A stretch of DNA of 64,000 nt, taken from NCBI RefSeq assembly GCF_036669915.1, contig NC_089316.1, positions 3,782,771-3,846,770 on the forward strand, written 5' to 3'. The position numbers and the translations under genes were made by a program. Under the pieces are notes generated by a model. The model had not been told where the DNA came from. It did not search any database and worked only from the letters and a program-made list of their open reading frames with translations. This DNA is from Pocillopora verrucosa (taxonomy: Eukaryota > Cnidaria > Anthozoa > Scleractinia > Pocilloporidae). Shown piece by piece: positions 46,801-56,297 of the stretch (positions within the stretch are counted from its first letter, which is position 1; each line of letters opens with the position of its first letter).

Positions 46801-48125
46801 AGAAAAGAGGAAGTGATTGCCAACCTAAGATGCTTGGATTAATATCAGTATCTGGGCAACTGCCCACCTACCCCTCCCCTAACTCAACAAAGAGTCAATT
46901 AATAACAAGTTAGGGTTAATGGTGGGTTAGGGGAGGAGTCGGTGGGCAGTTGCCCAGATACTGATATTGATTCAGAAGCTTTGATTGTTAAACAAATTCT
47001 CCTTTTCAGCACCAAAAGAAGGGTACAGAAAAGAGTATAGAGAATATGGATGCTGATGTTGAGGTCTAAAGGGTTAAGTTAGTAGAACTATTTTGTTCTA
47101 TCAAGGCTCACCTTCAAAGAACTCCTCAAAATTCATTCCTTCCACGCAACACTCATACATGTTCCTTGCACCACCCACTAAAACCTGTAATCGCAAAGAC
47201 ATAAATTAAAATCACATTGAAGAGAGGGTTTTTAACAGTGCACATTCAATGTAGTGCACCTACTGAATGCTGTGTTGCAAATGCATTGCCCTCAGTTTAT
47301 ACACGTACTGGACAAGGAATTGAAAATATCAGATTTAAACCCTGGCCTGAGTCATTGTGTCGAGTTCTTAGGTAACCCATTTTATTATCTCAGTGACTGA
47401 TCTCCACACAGATGTGTAGGAAAGGTAATCTTCCTCAAAAATATTTCTAAAAAATACATGTGATAAGTTACAACCAGTAGTGAAAATGTTTATACACTTC
47501 TTCCAAAGCAGCTTTTTTTACCTGCATCAATTATTAATCAAAAATAAGAAAACTATCATTAAAACTCTCCCCCTCCTCCCTTCCTTATTGAAATTTATTG
47601 ATCTAGGAAATGAAATTAAATATTTTTATTCAATAAACTGCAACTCACTGTTTTGTTCACTAAGGGTGCAGCCACTACTTTCAAAACCTTGATGATTTTG
47701 TCAATCCATGTTCCACCACTTTCTTTATTTTCTATTGCACCAACAGTGCCTTCAGATCCCTTAAATCGACAGTGAAAGATAATCATAATCATAATGCGGT
47801 GAGAACATGTGATATGGGAAGAAAATTTAGATTGACCATTGTTTCTACTCCATTACTAAATTGTCAGCCTGAGAAGTTACGATAGCCAACACAGCATCAC
47901 AGAGGGACGTATAGATTGGAAATTTTTGTGGTGAGTTAAATTCAAATTAAAATAAATATTTGCTCAAACAACAGAAGTTAAGAGCAATTTGAACAAGAGT
48001 AAACTTCTGCCATAGGTATTTCTGCCAACTGTTTAACAAAACATTAAAATCATTTTTACCGGAGCTGTTGACTGGAATCTTCTTTTGTAAGCACTAGCAT
48101 TGTTCAGTATGAATCTGTTCTTCAT
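43868..48125 (-). CDS. UQCC1: Ubiquinol-cytochrome c reductase complex assembly factor 1 (CBP3 homologue)
   Basis: Mitochondrial chaperone that, with UQCC2 (CBP6), binds newly made cytochrome b for complex III assembly. Exons in transcript order: 48060-48191 (coding from 48125), 47649-47759, 47112-47184, 46317-46374, 45533-45641, 45139-45219, 44762-44805, 43868-44051; all in phase, 241 residues from the chosen start (human 299). Family landmarks: MYECCVEGMNFEEFF, LPDTLQSWFLVLHLHIW, CLVRLKAEGKDGRYMYK, MMWLDVEERI, IGYDEGLLCDDRVLATVLWR and LVEYVRKNIQHLDSL. The Met at 48125 (MKNRFILNN) opens a basic stretch with no acidic residue ending in RRFQST, a good matrix-targeting peptide. The exon stays open upstream to its acceptor, so a longer N-terminus from an undetected exon is possible. 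A leader exon around 49330-49360 is likely. Confidence 0.93.
44182..44390. mobile_element. MITE-like element, family A, copy 5
   Basis: Starts ttaaccctcaacactctaac and ends at gggatc-like cttaggggtcagggat; reversed orientation with attttctccatattgttctc, gggagaatttgtttaataat and ttgtaaggagaaattc. UQCC1 intron. Confidence 0.75.
46724..47077. mobile_element. MITE-like element, family A, copy 6, split by another element
   Basis: The left part (ttaaccttttaaaccctaag, then cagcacttaatttctcctta) and right part (gctttgattgttaaacaaat, then ggtctaaagggttaa) are a family A element interrupted at 46841-46968. UQCC1 intron. Confidence 0.78.
46841..46968. mobile_element. 128-bp inverted-repeat element nested in a family A element
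   Basis: The ends aatatcagtatctgggcaac and gttgcccagatactgatatt are perfect inverted copies and extend inward through tgcccacc and cccctccccctaac-type arms to about 45 bases with few mismatches. It is flanked by gatt on both sides. It is shorter than most transposons and non-coding. Confidence 0.85.
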
Positions 48126-48191
48126 GCCCTTGACTTCATGTTCATTTTGCACCACCTGAACCTTTCCACACGCCAAGCAGCTCAGTGGAAC

Positions 48192-49329
48192 CTACATAAA
48201 TAATAATAGTATTTAGGGAATGTATAATTTGTTGTATTGATAAAGCTTTTTTATGATGTAGTAATTGCTGTTCAGCAGTAGGTGGCATTTCCCTCCAAAT
48301 AATTTTCTTTACTTAAGTTCTGCACCCCTTGACTGCCCAATTTAAGTGTGCTGGCTCCAGTTGAGTCAAACTGGTCACTTTCTAGGTAAGACATCTACAC
48401 AGCCCTATACTTCAATATGCATACAGTTCTTAGATAAAAAAAAACAAAAGCAAAAACAACAGATTGTCTCTGGGACTACTGCTTGGTTTAATCATAAGGG
48501 TCTGTATGGAAATCTTATCACTATTTGTGTTCCAACATGCACAAATATTGGTACAACCTGACTATTAACTTTTATATTGGTAGGAGGGTTCAGTTTGGGT
48601 AGAAGAGAGGAAAAATGAAACTACTCACACTTCATTATTACTAATCATGGAAGGATGAAAAACAATAAATAGGAGAAGAGACAGAAACTAGATAAATTGA
48701 AAAAAAACCTCTCGATGCGTGTAGTTGCTCTAGAGCCAACATCCAGACGAGATTGTCAAAACTACCGGTATCTCGATGAGCTTTAAGTTTTGACATTGTT
48801 TTAACATTTCAGGCATTTACCCATCCCTAAAGCCCTTTTCGACCATATCTGCTGTCTCCCGCTAATTCAAACTTCCCCAATTCTCTTCTTCATTTGGGAT
48901 ATTTTTGTTGCTTCATCCTGTTGTGACAATACTGTGCTGGACTATATATATGCGGACGTACATGAATGTACTGTGTTATGCAACGAAGAGTTAAACCATG
49001 TCTATCATTTTAGAAGTCTCATCACACGAAGTACTACAGTTACCTGGACAATCTTTGGATTTAAAACATTCTTCGACAGCAATAACCGTCTGAATGTCCC
49101 AGCAGATGCGAAAATCAATTTGTTACCAACTGAAAGCATTCTGAATTTAACATACAAAAGCCTGATTATTTGTAGATCATAGATTTCACAGAGTACATCT
49201 CCTGCAGTTAAGACGAAAAAATGCGTTAAATGATTTTAGTTACCTTCTCAGAAGATTAAAGTTACTATATGACTTGGCAATGCCATAAAAACAAAGATAA
49301 AAAAGGTTATAAAGGCCTTGAAAACTAAC
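48192..49329. other. Probable first intron of UQCC1
   Basis: AT-rich with no recognisable coding exon on either strand. It would be the intron linking the leader exon near 49330 to the exon that ends at 48191. Confidence 0.4.
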
Positions 49330-49359
49330 CTAGCTTGATAAAAACATCAAAGCCGCCAT
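49330..49359 (-). other. Probable UQCC1 leader-exon upstream ORF
   Basis: An ATG embedded in a perfect YY1-type aatatggcggc (minus strand) opens nine codons (MAALMFLSS) and then TAG, which lies directly before a donor-like GTTAGT. The position and motif suggest the true transcript start exon of UQCC1, but the in-frame stop means this ATG cannot encode the main protein. Confidence 0.45.
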
Positions 49360-49446
49360 ATTATGCAACACATGTGACAGCGCTTCGTCAGCGGTAGACG
49401 TACCTACCCAAACCCAGGCCTTCTCTGTAGGGCAGGGTCGGTCAAA
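49360..49446. promoter_or_regulatory. Compact bidirectional promoter, UQCC1 and LDAH copy 2
   Basis: Two divergent YY1-like sites, gccgccatatt (49352-49362) and aaaatggcggc (49444-49454), sit 80 bases apart and each overlaps an ATG of the gene leaving in its direction. No TATA box is obvious. The layout is typical of a shared CpG-type housekeeping promoter. Confidence 0.65.
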
Positions 49447-51775
49447 ATGGCGGCCGCCAACGATTGCCCGGAACCGGGTAAACTCTATAAGGAGGTCATC
49501 ACTCTTGATGGTGTGCGGACGGTTTTATCGAAAATCTTACCACAGAGGAAAATTCACAAGCACGTGATTGTGGTAATTCCTGGAAATCCTGGATTGATAG
49601 AATTCTATGATGATTTTGTTACGTCATTGTTTGACGCGCTTCAAGGGCAGTTGCCGGTGTTTGGAATTTCTCATACCGGTTGGTAGACACCTCAGCCTTG
49701 AATATATTTTATCAGTGAAATTATGTTTTCCATTTTTTTTTTACAAGCAAATGCAAATTATTTCACGTGATCCAAAACTGGGGCAAGGTCAAGTACCAAG
49801 ACACTTTCTGTTGTTAATGGGACTTTCCAAGAAAGAATCGCGTGCTTCTGAAATTTGATTATTGAGAATTTCATGTCTGAGAAATGAAGGGTGGTGTATT
49901 CTTCCAATTTTTATGTTAAAGGCTTTTTGGGCCAAACCTGCATTTCATCAGGAACTATGGACCTACAGTGGCTGTGATTATGAGACGATGTGTTTGTCAA
50001 TATTAGATTATGAGCTCGAGATTTCTATCGCGTGACAAAGGCAAAGTTCGATGAACTGTCACGCACAGTTATCACGCACAGATATTGATACCGATCATTC
50101 CAGTTGTTTTCAATGACATTGTTCTTTCTTTCAAAACTCAATGAGTAAACAGTGTCAATGTTGAATAATATAAGAGTACAATGGTTCAAGCTGACTCTCT
50201 ACTCAGTAGCCATTCAAAATTAGAGTGCCTGCCTCAGTGGGAGAGAACGTGTCAAGTCTGAACACAAGTCTCATGACTTGCATCTGCAAAACTCATTCTG
50301 GTTTTATTTGCAAAAAGTGATATGGAGTACTGTTCCATCCCCTGGTTAGAACGCCTGTCAAAGGCAAGAGAACATCCACCCCTCCATCCTCCCCCTAGTG
50401 TTCTTATAGCAACTGATCAGTTTTCCAGTACCCATTTACACTCTTGGGTGGGGAGGGGTGAGGTAAGAGTAAAGTGTCTTGCCCAGGAACATGTGAAAAT
50501 GACCCAGCCAGGTCTCAAGCTTAGACTTATTGACCACAAGAGTCCTGTGTGCATTCAATCATAGGGCTCCTTCATCATTGACAGAGAAAATATGAGTAAG
50601 TGAATAAACAAACAAACAAAAACTAAATAAACAAGTCATATCCCAATTTTATCACAAGGCTTTCTCTTTTTTCAGGTCATTCTCCCATAGATTGCTATCC
50701 AGCGTGTCCAGGGAAAAACTGCTCTGCTGAACAAAGCTATGCTGCTGAGTCATACAGATTTCCATTGAGCCTCGAGGAACAAATCCTACAGAAAAATTTA
50801 TTCTTGGAGAAGCATATTGCACCACATTCTAAAATAATACTGATTGGACACTCAATGGGAGCTTATGTTATACTAAATCTACTAAAAGATTGTGAAAGAT
50901 TATCAGATATCTCCAAAGCTATTCTGTTGTTCCCAACAGTGGAACGAATGGCAATATCTCCAAATGGCAGATTTGTGACACCCTCAGTGATGTATTTGAG
51001 GTGGATAGGAATATTGGCAGCTGCTGCATTCTCATTTTTACCTCAAGTTGTGAAGAAATGGTGTGTTCAATGGTGGTTTAGTGACAGAAAGGGACTAATG
51101 CCTAGTGTTGTTGATACTGTGATCAAATTCCTTACCTATCAACCAATGGATTGTTCCTCTAGAATGGCACAGGAAGAAATGACAGATGTAGTTCACCGTG
51201 ATGATGAGGTGGGTAGTATATAAAATGAAGTGAACCCTTTAATGCTAAAGAATGACAAGCATCTATTTCTGCTTGTAATATCACCCCTGAAAAAAAACTT
51301 GATTAAGATCACAAGAATAAACTAAGGGAATGATCAGTAACTGAAGTGGCTCTTGATTGTTAAACAAATTCTCCTCATAAACACCTTTGGAAATGTATGG
51401 AAAACAGTATGGAGAATCTGCATACTGATCTTAGGGTGAGAAGAGTTAACAGGACATTATAAAAATGCTGTTCATACAACTTTTCTTTGAATGATCACCC
51501 ACCCAATAGCCGTACACCAACTATTATTCAGTTATGATGACAATTTTGTGTGTTTTGATACTTAGGTAATTGAAACAAATTTGGAGAAACTGATCTTCTA
51601 CTATGGAACAACTGATAAGTGGGTCCCAGTCTCCTACTATGAGGACATGAAAGCGAGGTTTCCCAGAGGGGAAATATATTTATGTAAAAGGAAGTTTGAT
51701 CATGCATTTGTACTTGAATCATCAAAGGAAGTCGCTGAAATGGTTGCTTCTTGGATACAAAAGGTGGCTGCTTGA
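49447..51775 (+). CDS. LDAH: Lipid droplet-associated hydrolase, copy 2
   Basis: LDAH-family alpha/beta-hydrolase of 324 residues from exons 49447-49678, 50676-51208 and 51566-51775. Landmarks: VVIPGNPGLIEFY, SHTGHSP across the first junction, LIGHSMG with Ser137, YYGTTDKWVP with Asp272, and FDHAFVL with His301, so the catalytic triad is complete and close to human numbering. It is closer to human LDAH than copy 1 in the LLFPTVERMAISPNGR region. Compared with copy 1 it has an extra intron after RDDE, and a longer linker with four Cys (DCYPACPGKNC) after the first strand. The start ATG overlaps a YY1-type motif. A polyadenylation signal is at 51988-51993. A retroposon-like stretch lies in intron 1 at about 50330-50600. 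Confidence 0.95.
50330..50600. repeat. Retroposon-like remnant in the LDAH copy 2 intron
   Basis: The string aaagtgtcttgcccaggaac, then gccaggtctcaagc, resembles a block common in invertebrate SINE-type retroposons. Ends are not clear. Confidence 0.35.
51231..51450. mobile_element. MITE-like element, family A, copy 7
   Basis: gaaccctttaatgctaaaga, then gctcttgattgttaaacaaa, ttctcctcataaacaccttt, and a gggtgagaagagttaac end. It fills most of the last LDAH copy 2 intron. Confidence 0.75.
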
Positions 51776-54700
51776 ACATTGAACCAATATGCTGTCTAAC
51801 TCCATAACCCCTACGATTAGATTAGAAATTCTCCTTTCCGTTTGTCATAAATTTTCTTGTAAATTGGAGAGAAGAATCAGACATTGAAGCTTTTCTGTTC
51901 TCATCATGTGTTTGCAGGATAGTGTATTGTAATTGAAGGGATAATGTTTTTCTTATTTTTTACCCATTTATTAATACAAATCACAGTAATAAATATATTT
52001 ACCAATACAGCTTACAAGTTTAACATTAAATACAGATCAAGGAATATTTGCAAAACTGGCTTTTTTTTATGCTACCACCATTAACACCTAACATGCACAT
52101 GTAGTTAGCTATTTAGCTTACACACACTGGCCAACTAGTTGTTATCATTGATGTGCATGTGTTCTGGTAATTTAGTGTTAGGATAGTTTGAACGTAGAAT
52201 ATACCTGAGATGGTTGGCTGATATGGTTATTTCTTGGATTCAAGAGTTGATTAAAAAAAAACAATATTATTTGATTTGGTTATAACCATAAACGAGTGTA
52301 CTTGATAAAGGTGAGAGTCTTAAAACAGGTTTCAAGTTGGAAAATCAGCTTACTTTGAAGTATTGAGTAGGTGAGAGATGATTGTTGGAAATGATGCACC
52401 TATTTGGCTAGGCTTTAGGAACTTTTCAAACTGAATTTTAGGAGTTATTTTCTTAGTAAGATTATTATGAAATGTAGAATAATAACGGCAAGGATCAAAA
52501 ACGCAATTTTTCGGTAAAATGATTATTGCTGTTGTACAAAAAACCCTGGCCAATGGGAAACAGGGTAAAATCCATTATACTGTGAAGCATTTGCTTGACA
52601 AGTGTTTACAAAATTGTCCCAAACTGTTTGAGCTCTTGTAGACTAAATTGTAAGTAATGACAGTCGTAAGCAGTTAATCTTACAGTCAGGTAATAAGACA
52701 TAGGGTCGTGTATTTGTTAAGGTTAACGAAAAAATATATTATGAAATAAAAGTGAAAGGTTGGAGAGCTGTTTGAAACATTCATCCCCATATTCTTCTTG
52801 CCTCTAACTTGCAATTCTCAATAAAAACAAGGATCAATTTGAATTCAAGGAATACAAGATGTCCGTTTACTTTGACATCAAATGAGAAAGTTCATCGCAA
52901 TTTTCGAAGTTTTCACACTCCCTCAGATTTAGGTTGCTAAAATATGAAACTTCAAAATAGATGCATGGGGAACTTATGCTAAAAATATATCAGAATTTAC
53001 TGAGAACGAGATATGTGTACCGTTCGTTATCACTGGGACCTGAGCTCGACCCACGATGACATCTTCACTGAGTTGTTTCAACACAGCAAAAGAAATATAA
53101 GGATTTGTAAGGGGAAAAACGTTTTCTCGTAGAAACGAAAACATGTCGGTTATTCAGCTTTGAAAAAAAAACTGACTTCGCTTCAAATGTGAGTTTCGTT
53201 GTCTGCCTTGTGATTTGAGTGCTTTTCAGTTCCCTATAGCTTTTTCTCACAAGATATTGTATACATCTAAAATTTAGAAAAAGGCAGAGGAACTAAGAGC
53301 AACGAAGTCGCTATGAGTTGATTTAAAAACTATACTTGAGAGAAAGAAACACTAGACTGAAGCAGGGCTAGCTGTTTTTTTTTTCTTTTTTAGGAGTTAA
53401 ATTTCAGACCCTTTATGTGTCCGAATGCAGCTGTTTTCGCCTCGCAAATCCTTCTAATTCTACTGTTGCGCAACATCAACCGTCTCGCAGCTGACGGATC
53501 GCAGAGGTACTTACGCAATGAGCTTGAATGGGTTACCTGTGACGCACTAAGATTAATAACAAACCTTCCGAGCCGCGCTGTTCAAGGAGTACCGCAGCAA
53601 ACCATTTTAATAAGTGTAATGACAAGAGAAAAAAGTAAATTAAGATCTAAAAGCACCGTTGTCTGGTAAACTTACCCTAATTTTGTCGTTTTGTGCTAGC
53701 TGTGTGTTTGGAAGTAATTAAACACAAATTGTCATTCTTATTTTGATTAAGGATTCGGTAGGAGAAAAACGTTTGTTTTTTCTTTGCGGAAAATATTTCC
53801 GTATTTGATTTCCATTTTAAAAGTATTTTCGGCATGCTTTTGTTTAGTAGGTCAAAATCGCTTTTTTTGCTAATCATTTCTTTATCTTTGACGCATGTTT
53901 GTGCAGTATAATGAGGTAGCACTATGTCTGTAATTAAACCTTCGTTATGAATTTTCGAGAAGATCGTGAAAGGGTCATGCACAATACATGCTACGCTTTC
54001 AAATATGACATATTGAAAGAAGAACAATTCGAAATTTAATTGAGGTGCGAAGGAACTGTGGCAATTTTGGTTCCGTCATTTCAAACTTGCGTCACTTTTT
54101 AACAGGTTATTCCTTTGGATAAGTTTGGTTGTGACAGCTTTGTTTTCTTAAAGCAGGTGAGATTTTGCGCTCGAACTATCGAAACACGACTTTGCGACCT
54201 CTTTTACTTTTTCCTTTTTTTCAGAGTTTGAATTGAGAAACGAAATTAGCCCAAAAGTGTATTTCCGGGTGAAAGATTTCGCTTTTGTTTCAAGTTGAAT
54301 TTTTAACGAATTTGAAATTACCATATTTTTTCCAATACAGCAGTATCTTATTTCGCTCTCTGATAAACAAAATATGTCTGAGTGTTTTAACAAATAGGAA
54401 ATTTTCCGATCATCTGTAAACTTTATTTAAATTTCTGTCCCTCGTTACTGAAAGTTTTTTTTATTCCCCATTTACAATTCCCTCAGAATTTATGTCAAAG
54501 GGATTTTAAAAGAGTCCAGTCAATAGTATTTTCAAATAAACCAATATCACCCTGCGTTCTGTTTAACAAAACTAAATTTGTGTGTCTTCACCGGTGGTTT
54601 GTTTAAGCTTTTTAAAGGTTTAAGTGACTGAACGACATAATTTTGAACATTGCATCCTAAGTTTATATATTTCTTTGACTGGAATTTCAGGTTTAGATAT

Positions 54701-55259
54701 TTCAAAACTCGCAGAAAAAAATGCCCAAAAAGGGTTCCCTGCCGCGAAGTTTTGTTTTGAAATTCCGCAAAAATAATAATAAAAAAACTCCAACTAATTT
54801 GTGTTTCAGTCACCAGCATTTTCTTTAAGAGGGACTACAATTAAAACTCTCTTAAGATGACAGGTGCAATCACCGCTGATGTAACACTAATTTCTCCTAT
54901 CTAACATTGTTTGAAATGGGTTTTGATCAGTGGGGAGAGTTAATCTTTCGAGCTTGCGTTGAAGGCGTGCGTCACGTGCCAGTGAAATGGGAGCGGGAAT
55001 CTCTGTAAGTATTCCCTTAATATCAAGCATTGTTCTCTTGCAGAGAAAAGCGTCGTTTGACTTGGCTTTCAGTACAAACACAGCTGTCGTGGAACCATAA
55101 TGAGGTGAATATGTGTCTCCGGGAGCTGTCATGTTAAATCCACTTCTATTCTGAATCGATTTAATTTTCGGCAGAAAAACATTTTATTCTAGAGCGAGCG
55201 AGATTTTCTTCAATTTCCTGAAACAAACCCCAAGAAGTAACCCATTTTATGGCAGCAAC
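51776..55259. other. Intergenic region between LDAH copy 2 and the peptide-receptor GPCR
   Basis: No gene that I can support. It contains the LDAH polyadenylation signal (51988-51993) and a worn family B-like stretch around 51795-51940. Two open frames, 53415-53669 (+) and 54887-55132 (-), are discussed among the rejected items. Confidence 0.5.
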
Positions 55260-56297
55260 ATGTCAATCAACGAAACTACTGTGTACCCAATTCCTGACTT
55301 CAAAAAGTATTCCGTCGAAATTGTGGATATTATTTTTGCCGTGCTTTATGGTTTCGTCATGTTTATTGGACTCATTGGAAATTGTTTAGTTATGGCTGTG
55401 GTGTACCGGACCAGATCCATGCATACAACCACAAATTTTCTCCTCGTAAACATGGCTGTCAGCGATGTTATCACTCTGTTGTGGTGTCCAAGGACTTATA
55501 GCTTCGCCTTTTACCCGATTCATCCCACAGGGATCCTTGGTGACTACATCTGCAAGATTTTCACAGGCAACGCAATTATAAGTGTCGCGATCGCCAGTTC
55601 AGTTCTTACGCTTACGATTCTTGCTACGGAAAGATACCATGCGCTAATGAAACCAATGCAGTCAGAATTACGCCTCACCAGGGAACGTGTTAAATACGTT
55701 CTCACTTTTGTTTGGGTCGCTGCGATCTTAACAAGCCTTCCAGACTTTTCTCAGAACAAGTACAGTGAGAGATATGGACGGTGTGTTTGCCCTTTTAGCT
55801 TACAGATCGCCTACTCGCTGAGGGTTCATGTTGTTTGCACTGTTATATTCTTGGGATGTGTACCCTTTCTTATTCTTGCGTACTGTTATTTTCAAATAAT
55901 TCGCGGACTGTTTTTCAAGAACACCATTTGTTCGAGCGCGCCTTCTGGAAGCAGTGATCACCAGACGAAGAAAAGACTGGCTAAGTTACTAATTGGCGTC
56001 ACGGCAGCCTTTTATATCTGTTATTTGCCTTATGGTGTTTTCATCATGTACATCGCTTTACAAGATCGAGAAAAACTAGTTGCCAATGAAGAAACCCTTG
56101 CTATGTTATTGCGAGTGTTCGAATTCCTCGTCACTTCTAGTTCATGTCTAAACCCAGTACTCTACGCCTTTCGTAGTTCAAATTACTGGGAGGGTTTTAA
56201 GAAGATTTTTACAAAGCGCAATGCAATTCAGGCAAAGAGAATATTGTCCACCGTATATAAGCAAACTCCGGAGCCTGTTTTGTCCGCAGTGCTATAG
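55260..56297 (+). CDS. Class A GPCR of neuropeptide-receptor type, single exon
   Basis: Plasma-membrane receptor of 345 residues. The short extracellular N-terminus has an N-glycosylation sequon (NETT, residues 4-7). Landmarks: GLIGN (helix 1), NMAVSDVITLLWCP (helix 2), CKIF Cys at the top of helix 3, TERYHALMKP in the DRY position, a Cys pair in loop 2 (GRCVCPF), LLIGVTAAFYICYLPYGVF in helix 6, and SSCLNPVLYAFRS in helix 7. The WCP motif and NPVLYAF resemble peptide receptors (NPFF, QRFP, galanin or tachykinin-like). It is unrelated at close range to the pair at 5985-13037. The peptide ligand cannot be inferred. The start is the only ATG in frame at the N-terminal end; an ATG 11 bases upstream is out of frame. 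Confidence 0.93.
   Translation: MSINETTVYPIPDFKKYSVEIVDIIFAVLYGFVMFIGLIGNCLVMAVVYRTRSMHTTTNFLLVNMAVSDVITLLWCPRTYSFAFYPIHPTGILGDYICKIFTGNAIISVAIASSVLTLTILATERYHALMKPMQSELRLTRERVKYVLTFVWVAAILTSLPDFSQNKYSERYGRCVCPFSLQIAYSLRVHVVCTVIFLGCVPFLILAYCYFQIIRGLFFKNTICSSAPSGSSDHQTKKRLAKLLIGVTAAFYICYLPYGVFIMYIALQDREKLVANEETLAMLLRVFEFLVTSSSCLNPVLYAFRSSNYWEGFKKIFTKRNAIQAKRILSTVYKQTPEPVLSAVL

Noticed and set aside
48126-48191. Longer UQCC1 N-terminus using the whole exon 48060-48191
   Set aside because: The frame is open but contains acidic residues unlike a targeting peptide, and the only candidate leader exon has an in-frame TAG. Left as an alternative.
53415-53669. 84-codon frame with a hydrophobic N-terminus (ASQILLILLLRN)
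   Set aside because: It could mimic a signal peptide, but the mature part shows no motif or conserved pattern and there is no clear gene context.
54887-55132. 81-codon ATG-started frame on the minus strand next to the peptide-receptor GPCR
   Set aside because: The composition is not absurd and it is head to head with the receptor, but no family motif, signal peptide or downstream exon was found.
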